A stretch of 32,500 nucleotides of DNA. It comes from Mesostigma viride (lineage: Eukaryota > Streptophyta > Mesostigmatophyceae > Mesostigmatales > Mesostigmataceae). The notes beneath the pieces are model-generated. The model was not told the DNA's origin. It ran no database searches and saw nothing but the letters and a program-made list of their open reading frames with translations. The position numbers were made by a program, and so were the translations under genes. Where the stretch lies: the NCBI GenBank assembly GCA_009746045.1, contig RPFO01001139.1:1-32500 (forward strand), given 5' to 3'. This document shows positions 32,257 through 32,500 of the stretch, in pieces (position 1 is the stretch's first letter; each line of letters starts with the position of its first letter).

Positions 32257-32500
32257 ATTCATTCATTCATTCATTCATTCATTCATTCATTCATTCATTC
32301 ATTCATTCATTCATTCATTCATTCATTCATTCATTCATTCATTCATTCATTCATTCATTCATTCATTCATTCATTCATTCATTCATTCATTCATTCATTC
32401 ATTCATTCATTCATTCATTCATTCATTCATTCATTCATTCATTCATTCATTCATTCATTCATTCATTCATTCATTCATTCATTCATTCATTCATTCATTC
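32257..32500 (+). repeat. (ATTC)n microsatellite, runs off the window
   Basis: About 61 perfect ATTC units to the last base. The switch from TCCG to ATTC is sharp, a compound tetranucleotide array. Confidence 0.97.

Overview
The window looks like the edge of a giant-virus (Nucleocytoviricota-like) insertion in a GC-rich green-algal genome, probably a volvocalean chlorophyte. About 1-24,240 is gene-dense and virus-like: short intergenic gaps, both strands used, paralogous families, a KilA-N/Bro-like protein, an HNH nuclease, an OTU protease, fibre-like beta-repeat proteins, a tRNA and small membrane proteins. About 25,018-32,500 is ordinary nuclear DNA: decayed LINE retrotransposons, long tetranucleotide arrays, and exons of a membrane-protein gene with algal-type splice sites. 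No capsid, polymerase or packaging gene lies in the window, so the viral identity rests on style and accessory families. A chimeric assembly cannot be excluded.

Layout. (1) 1-4,330: 3' part of an adenosylcobalamin-dependent (class II) ribonucleotide reductase, in three exons split by two GT-AG introns of 1,321 and 1,379 nt. Each intron contains a convergent pair of unrelated ORFs, and intron 2 separates the thiyl-radical cysteine from the active-site glutamate. (2) 4,351-8,273: tandem glycine-zipper membrane proteins, a zinc-ribbon protein overlapping an HNH nuclease, and several small unknown genes. (3) 8,332-10,722: a long repetitive fibre/adhesin-like protein with a lectin-like C-terminus, then tRNA-Ile(UAU). 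(4) 10,963-18,306: proteins with a short Cys-Cys-CxxH module, an OTU protease, and a tight run of genes joined by ATGA overlaps, one of which carries four P(S/T)AP motifs. (5) 18,303-21,021: a second fibre-like gene with an extra domain. (6) 21,080-24,240: two tandem mosaic paralogs, a PD-(D/E)XK-like nuclease and an Ala-rich protein. (7) 24,241-25,017: non-coding DNA with nine copies of AGAAGNCTATCC in both orientations and a telomere-like heptamer run, probably the viral end or junction. (8) 25,018-29,523: two 5'-truncated LINE fragments between (ATGG)n arrays. (9) 29,666-32,058: last exons of a host gene resembling the nuclear-fusion family GEX1/KAR5. (10) (TCCG)n and (ATTC)n arrays to the window end.

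At least eight viral-region frames are broken by single-base offsets, nearly all at homopolymers, and the offsets run in both directions. This suggests sequence error or very recent decay. Several gene models are therefore given as spans with a stated break.
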